Part shown: positions 24,001 to 36,000 of the stretch, piece by piece | How the letters are laid out: every line of letters begins with the position of its first letter | How positions within the stretch are numbered: the stretch's first letter is position 1 | Assembly: GCA_910589415.1 (NCBI GenBank) | Contig: OU342639.1 | Span: 31,566,268 to 31,630,267, forward strand | Reading direction: 5' to 3' | DNA length: 64,000 nt | From: Malachius bipustulatus | Taxonomy: Eukaryota > Arthropoda > Insecta > Coleoptera > Melyridae | Notes under the pieces: model-generated | Database searches by the model: none | Seen by the model: the letters and a program-made list of their open reading frames with translations, nothing else | Told to the model about the DNA's origin: nothing | Made by a program: the position numbers and the translations under genes

Positions 24001-27000
24001 GTTTCGTCTAAGAAATATATTTTCTTCCCTTCACGACGATACTCTCGAATTTTTTGTAAATAATTTCTCCGCCACAAAATTATTTCTTCTCTTTCTATAA
24101 GAAGACTTTTTCTCTGCCTTTTCATATGCCTTATGTTCATTTGTCTTAATGTCCGCAATAAGACACGTCGCGATATTTTCGGCATTGCGTCATCCGAATT
24201 GATTTCGGCAGCGATTGCTTTTAATGTTGGAATTTCATTTCGGAAAAAGAACGAATGAAATTTTCTCCGAACGGCGTATTTTATGTCATCATCAATGTCA
24301 ATGCGTTTTCTCCCCCTTGTTTCAATATTTTCAGCTACCTTTTCTGTTCCGCCTTTGGACTCTTTGAAAGTTTTCAAGATTCGGTGTACACTCCTAGTTG
24401 ACACTTTGGTTAAATCACTACACAAAGCAACTACATCGTTTACCAACATACTTTGATTCCTTTCACGGAGTCCACAATACACGTTGTATATAATAGTTTT
24501 TTCTCCTGTAGATAAATTCGTACGACGACGTTTACTTTGGCTGCTCTCGCCTTCCATATTGCTCACAACTTTAAATTTAAACAGTATTTCACTTCGGCAC
24601 TCAAAGAAGCTTGCTTCTTTCCCGTTTACACCACAGTGAGAACTGAGAAATAAGATTCAGACAGGAAATCTGATGAGCGACCCTTAAAGCAACCAAGCTA
24701 TCCCCACTAATTATGCACTTTATTGTCGACCGGGTATGGGTTTTTCCGGGATGGTAATTCCGTAAATTTCTTATAGTTAAACTTTTTCTGTATCCTGGAA
24801 CTCAGTTCATTCCCAAAACAGGAATCATTATTGTATTATTATTTTACCAAATAATTAACTAATAACTAATTATTAACAAATTAGTAAGATATTGATTTTT
24901 TCTAGCTTGTATTTCTTAATTACTTCACAGATTGTCTATGAACAATATGAAATATTCAAAATTTTGTTGTTCCCGAGAGTCGAGAATCTTCTTCCCCCGG
25001 TAATATTAATTTTTCTTTTCTGACAACCAGAAAACAGAAAGAGAAAAATATACAAGTCCCGATCGACATCCAATAACAGCCCAAAACAAACAACTTTTCT
25101 TTTTGTTCAGGTTATTCCACTGCCGCGAATTCTTTTTCATTCATTTTCATGCGTTTTTTAATTTTTGTGATGCTTCAATAATTCAGCAAATATAAACATA
25201 AAAATAAAATATTAAGGATTTAAAGGAGCGATAAATGTTATATTGCAGCCCCTCACGAAAATAGCATGAACGATACGCCACTGAATACGGAGCTGCCTTG
25301 GACGGACTGGCAGCATGCTCGATATATATCCATCTTACTTTACCTTACTGCAAGTTTGCAAGTTGGATCTGCTTCTCCTTTGTACTTGTTGACACTGCTG
25401 TAATGTTGCCATATATTATATTTTAAGGGACCGAACCTCATTGAAATTCTACATCTTTTGCTATTAAATATCGATGTTGTGAAATTATTATAGCAGAAAA
25501 ATTACTCAACAAATAAAACACAGTATTTTTTATCCTACAACCATTTACCTGCATGTGAATGATAAAAATACAAAATGATAAAACACCAAGAATTAAAAGC
25601 TGGCAACAATGTGTTTACTTTAAGTCCGTAATATTTCTAAGAACTTAGTGCCTACTATTCTGAAACTTCAGTATATCACATTCAAAAAAAAAATTTCTTC
25701 CCAATTTTTGTTCTTCTTTTGTCGGAAAAATAACCTTTGTTTAACCGAAACCTAAAAAAACCCATAAGGCAAGCAATATCAAGTCGCAACGTCATAATTG
25801 AAGTTATTCGGTGAAATTATTTTCTTTTTTTGCGAATAAAGAATAAAATTTTTAAGATTTTTTTTTAATTTGATAGATTGTTTCCTTGAATTTTTTAATA
25901 GCGAATAACACGAAAAAACAATATGGCGGCTATAAGAAAAACAAAAGTTGACTATGAAAACTCTGCGATCTAGCAGTCCTTGAAAATTTTGAAAATGACA
26001 GATGATAGCTTTTGATGATTTATGTGAACCTACAAAAATATTTTAATTTCTTTTCGATAATAAAAAAGATATGATTGAAATAATAAATCCCCATTTTTAA
26101 GTTTTTGCAGGATATTTCAGCAACGCCTGAAGTTTCCATACATTTTCTTTCAGATTCTTAGTAAGCATAAAATTGTGCAACTTTTCTCTAATTTAACCCA
26201 CCCTGTATCTTTTACCGTTTCCGAGATCCCAATGGTGAGCATCGAATTGTTAATCATCCTGTATACGGCAACAGCTCCTAGTATGTATAAGATATTTTTA
26301 ACTGAAAAAACGGTAAGTTCATTTACGGCTAATCTATCTATTTTTCCTTTGAATATATTGCCGTAAGTGATTTTTTGAAAAAAACTGCAGTTTTTTAGAA
26401 AAAAGAATACGACTAAATAAAATTAGGCATGTAAATAATAACTTATGGAAAATCAGGATTCTCAAAGATAACAATTGTGAACGGCAGATGGCAAAAGACA
26501 AAAACGTAAATATCTCAAAACTACTAAAATGTAGATACGGCGTTTAGGGTTAACACGGCAGTATTGTTGAAAATAAATTCTGCTCCCTTTTGGAAGAATT
26601 GATTACCGATAATAATTAAAATATTAGTACTGTTAGTAGCTGTTACCCTGTGGTAAATTCCCGGAGATCACAAGAAAATTACAAGAAAAAGTTCCAGGAA
26701 TTTCCCGAGGGTTTCGTTCCTGTAAACCCATCACTATGTTTGTGCAACCAATCCTAAATATAACACAAAATTAATGTAAATTTTTTTATACATTACGCTA
26801 AAAACGCTTGTTAAGGGCTGAACGGCAACAATAAAAATCTAAATGTTGGAGTACTCTATTTATTCACGTCAATGTTTTGATTCCTTTGGGGGTCTTCTTC
26901 AGGACAGCGAATGAATAGTTGTTGAGGATTTCATTAAAAACTAACATTTCATTGGAAAACTGGAGCTAACTTTTCATGCAATTTTACATATCGATATTAC

Positions 27001-30000
27001 ACATGACTAGATTGATCACAATCAGTTTATTTACATTTTGATACAGAGGGCTGGATAGTTGTTCACTAATCTAATTGAATAATCTTATTTTATTTTACAA
27101 TTTTCCTTGAGGTAACATGTGTTTTCCAAGAGATGTTGGTGTAAGTTATTTGTAATCTCCAGTTGCAACCAAGCTAACACCTTTTGAAAAACACATGTTA
27201 CCTCAAGAAAAATTATTCAATTAGATTAGTGAACAACCATCTAGCCCTCTGTATCAAAATGTAAATAAATTAATTGTGATCCACCTAGTTATGTGTAATA
27301 TCGATTATGTAAAGTTTTTAAATAGAAAAAATTTAAATGTGTTTTCTATATTTCAACGACTGGGACCTGAAGGGGTCCTAAAGAAGACCCCCAAAGAAAA
27401 AAAGGCATACTCAAACATCCAGTCCGTTTTTATTGGTGCCATTCAGCCTTTAACAATAATTTCTCTATAATAAAATTTACCCTCTATGATATTTACATAC
27501 TAAAAATAAGAGTTAAACAGGGAGATTCATGCTGCATGGTTGAATAGAGTAGCTATTTAGTATTTAGTTAAAAAATTCGACATGCAGTGTGAAACATTTG
27601 ATTTTATAGCAATTTGATAAAGTTTGGAATAAATCCGATATTATTATTGTTCAATTGTTGTTAGCTTATACAGAAGTAAGTAAGTGTACAAAAACAATAA
27701 CAGAGTGTTGATAAAGGAGAAGGAGTAGGGGGGTGCAAGCAAATGGTGCAAGCAATGGTGCAATTATTAGATAACTTGAACATATTTTTTATTATGAAGA
27801 CTTATTTTATAAATGCAATATATGTTTTGAAATAAACAAAGTAATAATACAAACTAAACAAATCAATTTTTTTTTATTAGTTCAAATATTTTTGTGGAGT
27901 CTGTTGTAGTACTCTGGGCACAAGAACGGTACATTGGGACTTCCGGAACAAAATGTAGCGACTTTTTTCCCTTTCCTTCTTGTACTGCTTTTTCGTAACA
28001 ACAATGCTGTCTCATGTCAACGGCCTTCCCTCTTTTTTGACCAATGTGTGGCGGACTCTTCTCTTCGATTATTTGTTGATCTTCTTTGTATTCTTTGTAA
28101 TTCTTTATAATATTTGTAATTTCTTATACATTCGACAGTTTTTCGGAGAGGTGAAGAATATGCTGCCATTTGGTCAGAAAAATCAACTGAAGATTTTGCT
28201 TTGTTGTTTGTAGTCAACTACAATTTTAGATTTGGTAATATTACCGCCATTCTTTCTAGGTACATCAACGGTTTCGTTCGAGTGTCTGGTTGATGATATA
28301 ATGACATTCTGTTCATCTTTCCAATTTAGTACAGTGATTCCTCTACCAATTTCTTTAGCAAAAATGTCACCTTTTTTCATGTTTTATTTTTGGGCGATCT
28401 TTTGGCACACCCTTTTTATTTTTCCTTAATGTTCCCACTAAATGAGTTCTTTTATCTAAAAGCTGGTTAGCAGGATCGTTACTAATGTACCAGTTGTCCG
28501 TTTAATAATAATAATAATTTATTAGCAATGTTATCTACAATCTACAATACAAGATAATATTAGTCTCACCTACTACCTACAGTACACAGTAACCATTTTA
28601 CCCTTTTTCCCATTTTTCACAATAAATTTCTCATACATTAAATTAAATTATACATTAAATTATTATACATTAAATTACATTAAATTAAATAATAGGCATA
28701 CAACTTTGTTAAGTAGGACACACTGTATATTATTACATTTTTAGATGATCTGAGAAAAATCAGTAAAAATGGTTTCCGAGTTTAAATTGAGTAAGCAACT
28801 TCTGAGTTATAAACAAATGAAAATTGCCATTTTCATGTGGATGAGATTGTTATACAGGGTGATGAAAATTATCAAATTTTTCATTAATTCTATCAAATTT
28901 TCCATCACCCTATATAAGAATTTCATCCACATGATAGGATACCACATGAAAAGTTAAGACATGTAAACTGCTTAAAAAAAAAAAACTGCGATTTTCACTT
29001 GTTTATAACTCATAAACTACTCAGTTTAAATCCCAACTGTGAAAACAATTCTTACTGGCTTTTCTCAGACAATCTAAAAATGTAATAATATACAGGATGT
29101 CCTATTTAAAATAACAAAATTAAATGCCGTACATCGATATGGGGCCTCTATTCATTGCTGAAAATAGTTTTAGGCTACAGGTCTGTTCAAGCCACACAAC
29201 TTTTCTCTCACATATTTTTTTATATCTACAACGGGCGAGCCGCTAGGAAAGAACAGCGCACTAATGTAGGACCCTGTATTGTCCTGTACATAGCTCAAAC
29301 AGTTTAACCCATATTTGTGGCGCTTCTTTTCAGGTATTCGATGCATAATTAGCCTTCCTCAAAAAGGAGTGAACGACTCATCAACACATACAGTTTGTGC
29401 AGGATGATAGAGAGAATTTTTGTCCAATGGTCTTCGATCAGTCGGACTTTCACCAATCCCATAATAGCGATTAATCCAAAAAAGTGTTATATTTCTACTG
29501 GGCTTGTAGGTTCCCACTTATGGAGTTGTGCGGAGGAGAGATATCTGAACTTTTTTCTATTTGCTGAGTAGCGTGGATGTTGGTTTGGTCTGCAATCATT
29601 TGGAAAAATCTTCTGACTTGATTTGCACTAGTTCATCAATAACTGCCGGGTTTACACCAAAATGTTCACAAAATTAGGGTCCAGTGGTAAAAACCAGATA
29701 TCATTATCTCCATTCTGAATTTGTCTTTGATCTTCACTGAAATTGTCTTCTGATAAATTCAAAGGAGACTTGCGGTTCAGTGAAGACTGATCAGAGCTGT
29801 TGACTTGTTCACTGACTGATGTACTGGGTCGATATGAATTTGAAGTAGAAGTGTTAGGAACATTGGAAGGCAACACAACACGAGGTTTTATGGCGTTTCT
29901 CGGATGAATCTTTTTAACTTTGATGAATCTAATTTTCGTCTTTGACCGAGTGTCCAGTGTCTTCGTCAGATATATCTTACAACAAAATCATTTCCTCTTC

Positions 30001-33000
30001 CGTGAGTATACATCGTGACTAACAGTAATTTTTTTACATTTTCAGAAATCACTGATGAAAAAAAGCTTATTCGTATTTCGTAAGTATAAAATTGCGAATG
30101 CTGAAAGTGAAGACATGCTTGGCGAGTAAAAGAATGGAAGTAGCATAAATCTAATAGGAATTGGAAAACAACAATGCCCAGTCCCAGGGAACACGTGCGC
30201 GCATATTATTTCCCCTCTCTTCTGGCAACAACACTGCTATTAGTGTGGTTCTCGCATGACCGACCTGGCGCAGAACGACAAAATTAACCGCACCACGCCA
30301 CGTCGGTCAATATGACCGAAATCTCAAAACATGGATAATTTGGCATTGTCAAAGTCGTACAACCCAAAAATTTAATTGTTTTGTCCTAATAAATTGTGTA
30401 GAAAAGAAAAACATTTTGGCACAGTGAGAAGAAAAATAATAAAATCGCTCATGACAGCTTGGAAGGGAAAGTGTTAGAAGGAACCACAATAATAATAAAA
30501 ATATCTATTTTGCGATCACCATTTACCATTATGTCAATCTCTTTGAGTTGCTTCAGAGTTAATTGTGGTGGCAGTGCATCTTTTCCTGTTTCTGTGCACA
30601 AAGTTGTACGGCAAAGATTTCGACCTGGAAAGTGGTTGTCTGGAGGCCCAAGCTCGTGGCGAATGTTCGAGCCAGTGCTGCACACATCCCAGCTCCAGTT
30701 CCTGTGGATGTCTCAGATCCATCAGCGCACCCTGGAAAGAGGTTGAAGGCCCAGGCTCGTGGTGACTGTTCGAGCCAGTGCTGCACACCCCCAGCTCCAG
30801 TTCCTGTAGATGTCTCGGATCCATCAGCGCACCCTGGAAAGTGGTTGAAGGCCCAGGCTCGTGGTGACTGTTCGAGCCAGTGCTGCACACCCCCAGCTCC
30901 AGTTCCTGTAGATGTCTTGGATCCATCTAGATCTATCTGAAATCTGCTGTTAGAAATAAATTTCTGTTGTCCTCCCACCGATATGTGTTCCCTCTAGCAC
31001 CACTGATTCATAATAATAAAAATAATAAAAATAATAATAATTTACTTACCAATTAACAATTTACATAAAGTCTGCATTAATTACAATATCTTACTTATTT
31101 CTCTCCTAAACTTGTCTTGTCGGCTCTAGTCCCTAGATTGGTCTTTGACCCGTCTACCGTGTGTCTCCAGATAGGTGAAACGACTCTTATAAAAGACAAA
31201 AATTTTTTGATTTTAATTATAATTTTTTGGGGTTCAGCCCGGCTTAGCTAAAGAGTAATTTCTAACAAAATATTAGATTTGAAAAATCAAGCATGCCTTG
31301 GAAATTTCCAAGAAACCGGTTTTTCTGTTGAGTAAAGTGCCTTTTATGTGGCAAAAACGACAAAATGTTATTTGAAAAAGTTGTTCAGAATCAACATTTA
31401 GGTTGCTATACCAAATTTCAAAATCATAGGTTAACTTTTATTTTTTACATTTATTTTTATGTTTTATTTCACAAATCAAAGAATTTCATTTTGTAACAAA
31501 GACTGCCATGGAAAAACCAAATTGAATCCACAGCAATAGCAATCTGTCAATATCAGTCTTTGTTACAAATTAAATTCTTTGATTTGTGAAATAAACATAA
31601 AAGTAAATGTAAAAAATCAAAGTTGGCCTATGATTTTGAAATTTGGTATGCGGACCTAAATGTTGATTCTCAACAACTTTTTCAAATAACATTTTTTCTT
31701 ATTTGCCACATAAAAGGCACTTTACTCAACAGAAAAAAACATCTTTTTGGAAATTTCCAAGGCATACTTGACTTTTCAAAACTAAAATTTTGTTAGAAAT
31801 TACTCTTTAACCAAGCAGGGCTGAACCCCAAAAAATGAAAATTAAAATCAAAAATTTTTTGTCTTTTATAAGAGTCGTTTCACCTATCCAGGGACACACG
31901 GTATATACCAGGTTGTTCCAACCAGCCTGTTGCCGTCTGTGGGCTTCCATTCCTCTCGATCTTTGATGCTTACCTCAAAGTTCTTTTGGAATTTGAACTT
32001 TTTCACTTTGTTGCATATACAGTGTGTCGCATTTAAGATGAATACACCCCTGTCTTTGTGACATTTGTCACGATTCAAAATTTTGTACAGTCATACATAC
32101 TGATGAGCCACCCTTTTTACGATATCTAATTGAAACTTCATCTTTATAAATCCCGCACATTACCTTTTCGCAAAAAAGGGCGAATTATCGATATTTTACT
32201 TTGCGTTATAGATATCAAAAAAAGTTACTTTTTTTTGTTTTAAATTGTGTTTTTACCTTGGATGTCCACATGAAATTTTTTTTTTTTAATTGTATTTCTT
32301 AATTTGATAATTATTAGAGTGCCATGGAAAGTAATAATTTGACACATTTATCACTACTGTCTGATTATTACTTTCCATGGCACTCTAATAATTACCAAAT
32401 TAAAAAATACAATTTAAAAAAATAATTTCATGTGGACATCCAAGGTAAAAACACAATTTAAAACAAAAAAAGTAACTTTTTTTGATATCTATAACGCAAA
32501 GTAAAATATTGATAATTCACCCTCTTTGCAAAGACGTAATAGGCTGGGTTTAAAGATAAAGTTTCAGTTAGATATCGTAAAAAGTGTGGCTCATCAAATA
32601 AAAAAAAACCTACAGTCAAAAATATGATTGTATAAAATTTCTAACCCCGGCTCCTTCAAATATCAAAAATACAGGAGTGTATTCATCTTAAATGTGACAC
32701 ACTGTATACAAGTATTTAATTTAGCACAATTATTTTTTTTTAAACAATTGGTATGATTTGTATAATTTGACATGACAGGAACATTCTAATTCTATTCTAA
32801 TTCTAACTCTATTCCAATTCTAACTCTATTCTAATTCTAATTCTATTCTAATTCTAATCCTATTCTAATTCAATTCTATTTTATTCTAATACAGAGTGCC
32901 AGAATAATTCCACGAATGTTCGAACGCGACCTGACGTAATCAGATATTCTGCGACTGTAACCACCGGTGCACAGAGTAGATAACAGGGTGAAGGATAAGA

Positions 33001-36000
33001 AGGTAATTCAGTGATTGTGACAGTATAAGTGGATATTGGAAATAGTAGAAATGAAGAGCATAATTGTGTTGAGTAGTGTGCGTAAATAAGAAGAACTTAT
33101 TATATGCACTTTGAAGGTTATTGTTAATTCGCTATAGTTATTTAGTTGTGTTGTGACTGATTTAAGTAAAGACTTATTATAAACTAAATCTTTTGATTGG
33201 AAACCATAAAGATATTTCAAATTATTACCGATTAAGAATAATAACTTATTTGAAGCAGCACATAATAATTATGATTTTTATTCACTGTTTGACCGCCAAA
33301 GCGATAAGTTAAAAATATAAAAGATAAAAATGCAAAGTTTGTTTGAAAATGGTGCTAAGTGAATCGAGACAGATGTAACCCTCTCATAATTAAATAAATG
33401 CAAACCGATCATATGCTGCTCGGCAAGATTGCAGCAGTAATCACGCCTCCACGCCACGAGCATCTAAAAACTAACCTACAGATAATTTACCGTCAGTGGA
33501 AAAATTAAAATTAGAACCTGAATCCCACGAAAGCTCAAATATTAGATAATTTATTTTAACCATGATACCAATTTTATACTTTTCACGAACGGATCTCACA
33601 TAAATAACATACAATCATTCAAATTATCATACTGTGACGAAAGTCAATTCATGGTTCTAAAGCTCTAACTACTCTACTAGAAGCGGCAAACACTCACAAC
33701 TATGCACAAGCCACCCACACCTACGTATCCCAAAAAAGCACATGCATTATACTTACCGTCAATGAAGACCTGAAACTATCAGATTATGTTGCAGCTATTG
33801 GTAATTGAGTGCAACTGAAAAATATTCTGTTCTCTCTGGCCAAAGCATCTTCTTTTCAATAAAAAAATTAATAAAAAAAATTAAAAAAAATTATGATGCA
33901 GGTAATGTCTGTAACTACTATAATTATTTTCCTCAACATTATTTACTTAACTATAAAAAAGTGCTTCATATTATCTACCTACTTCTTTTAGGTCATGCAA
34001 CGAGTTCAAGACTACAAGACTATCAAGTATTATGTAACCATGCAACACAAATATCTACAGAGCAAAGCTATTTACAAAAATAAAAACCGGAGAATTCTTT
34101 TCAGTTTTATGTAATGCAACCATAGGTACAACACAAATATCTAAAGCACAAAGCTATTTACAAAAATAAAAACCAGCGAATCGTTTTCAATTTCATGTAA
34201 TTTCTTGTAAATTGAAAATCGATAAAAACAACGCCACCAATAAAATTGTCATGCAATCTAGCAACAAAAAACATTAGGGATGCAACGAATATTCGGCAAC
34301 TATTCGGCCATTTTTACTGAATATTCGTTTGGTCGAATATTTAAATTTGCTGCCGAATATGTCTCTGTTTTTGTGACTGAAAGTTACAAAATATCTAAGT
34401 ATGTTTCCAGTTAATTAATTGCTCTCCTTCTCGAATTAAGTACCTACCTGAATTATTTACAAAAATTAATTTGTTTCAATAGATTTCTTCTTGAGAGAAA
34501 TAAAGTGAAGCCTTTAATTTATACTCATAGTATTTATAACCTTGTTAATAAAGTAATACAAGAAGTTGACTACATTTTTCTGGTTTTACAAAGCAAAATG
34601 TTTATTATTATTTATTATTTTATTACCTACTGGAGTTTTAATTTACTACTTAGATATTTGAGCAATCGGGTTCTCAGTGTCGGAAATGGTGTGACGTGAT
34701 ATAAGAGTAACACATAAACCCGAATATTTGACGATGCCGAATATTCGTATTTGGCCAATGACACAAATTAATATTCGTTGCATCCCTATAAAGCATAAAT
34801 GAATAAATTAAAGAAAGCTATTTGCAAAAATAGGGACCAGTGAATTGTTTTTTACTTATATAACTTACTTAGAGTACTTACATGGACAGATTGGTTTCAA
34901 TGTTTCAGCATAACTTGAATGAGTAGTTTATTGTTATTAGTTGTAAATTTCCATTATTTCGATTGTTCTTATTGTCTCCTAACTCGTAAATATTTAGGGA
35001 TTTGATTGTGTATTTTTGGCGCTTCCCCCCTTTATCTGCCAGATATTGTCTAGGGTATAACACTGACACTAATGCTAATTGGCTAAAATTATTATCACTT
35101 TACCACCTAAGGTTTGTTATTATTTTGGAATTATGTTCACTATAATCTCTATGCATTTCTCGAAAGTTATAAACGTGTTTATAAAAACCGAAAATAAAAC
35201 GAACAGAAATGTAATATATGAGAACGATGATAATAATAAAAGAGTGTACCTGAAGTGCATGTTCGATCTTCTCGGGCGGAGAGTAGCGGCACCACGACCG
35301 ATATGTGTGCCGGAGTGGCCTCCATGGGGCATGCGTCTCACGCCGTGACGGGTTCCGATTCCTTCGTCCAGGAAGGAAATCAAATCGCGGGATCCACTGC
35401 GATGTTCCAGTGTAAGATGCCCGGCAAAATCATCAGTCATTAAGTTTGGTTCGCCACCAGGCATAGCGGCACATAATGGACACACCTGAAAATCGAATTA
35501 CCGAAGTGCAAGTCGGGATTATTTGGTGTTGTACTTACCACTTCAAAAGAAGTATCGGCATGATCAGCAGATACATGTTCCTGAAGGGTGGTTTCGGTGA
35601 AGCCCATGCGAGCACAATACGGGCATGTATAAGATTGTGGCATTTCTAAACTTGTCAGAGCTTCACCACCATAATAAACTTCTGAAAATTAAATAATGCA
35701 TTTTTATAGTATGGAACATACTACTTATTAATAATAATCAATGAAGCATTTTAGTCTCATCAGTTTTAATCAAACTGATATCTCATATCTTTTAAAGTTA
35801 AAAAAAATTATCAGAATTTGTCAATAATAATTATTTTAGATTCATTAGTCATTTACTAATCACCAGTTGATAATAAATTCAAATTTGCAAGTTATCCCTG
35901 CAACATCAGAATATTGGTCTATACCTCAGACTAACAACAATAAAGATAGACCGATTTGTTTACATTGTAAACTGTCTCAAACATCTCCCTCTATAAAAGA

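Larger units (their letters stand above)
22622..26205. mobile_element. Middle shell: TA-flanked element with about 320-bp inverted arms
   Basis: CAGGGTGGGTTAAATTAGAG at 22622 and its mirror ending at 26205, with TA on both sides. The arms (22622-22945 and about 25880-26205) match over about 320 bp. Removing the inner element leaves a palindromic MITE of the CAGGGTG type. Confidence 0.85.
22034..26749. mobile_element. Outermost shell of a three-deep transposon nest
   Basis: GGTTGCACAAACATA at 22034 is mirrored by TATGTTTGTGCAACC ending at 26749. Within both arms lie repeated GCCGTATCT/ACGGC motifs (for example 22220, 22282, 22347, 22430 left; 26330, 26360, 26535 right) that look like subterminal transposase-binding repeats. 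The arms are moderately diverged, consistent with this being the oldest layer. Confidence 0.65.
27880..30287 (-). pseudogene. Decayed piggyBac transposase copy, interrupted
   Basis: Minus-strand pieces in order: an acidic N-terminal segment (29876-29652); a block with VCVDESFTPF (first catalytic Asp region) and KRHKYGLNCLS near 29300-29400; GDIFAKEIGRGITVLNWKD (about 28375-28325); KAKSSVDFSDQMAAYSSPLR (about 28205-28145); and a Cys/His-rich C-terminus near 27910-28030. All are piggyBac hallmarks. Stops and frameshifts break it, and a palindromic MITE (28714-29104) plus a low-complexity insertion (28500-28713) split it. The TTAA at 30284-30287, preceded by GACCGACCTGGCG and followed by the mirrored CGCCACGTCGGTC, is the candidate 5' terminus. 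Confidence 0.8.
12037..35249 (-). other. KCMF1 intron 4 (23.2 kb, transposon-filled)
   Basis: Donor GTACAC at 35249 and acceptor TTTTCAG at 12037 bound an intron made largely of mobile DNA, itemised below. Stretches without a separate entry (for example 12676-13429, 13966-14820, 29900-30260, 32890-34040) are AT-rich and show no gene. Near 13130-13330 is a short unrecognised patch with higher GC, possibly a decayed LTR-element fragment. Near 17735-17687 (minus) an ATG-led frame of 16 codons abuts GTAAGT and could be a stray first exon. Near 32900-33060 is a possible degraded LTR. Confidence 0.75.

Noticed and set aside
30449..30978. Overlapping minus-strand frames of 78-139 codons as genes
   Set aside because: They are frameshifted pieces of a LINE RNase H with a 102-bp triplication.
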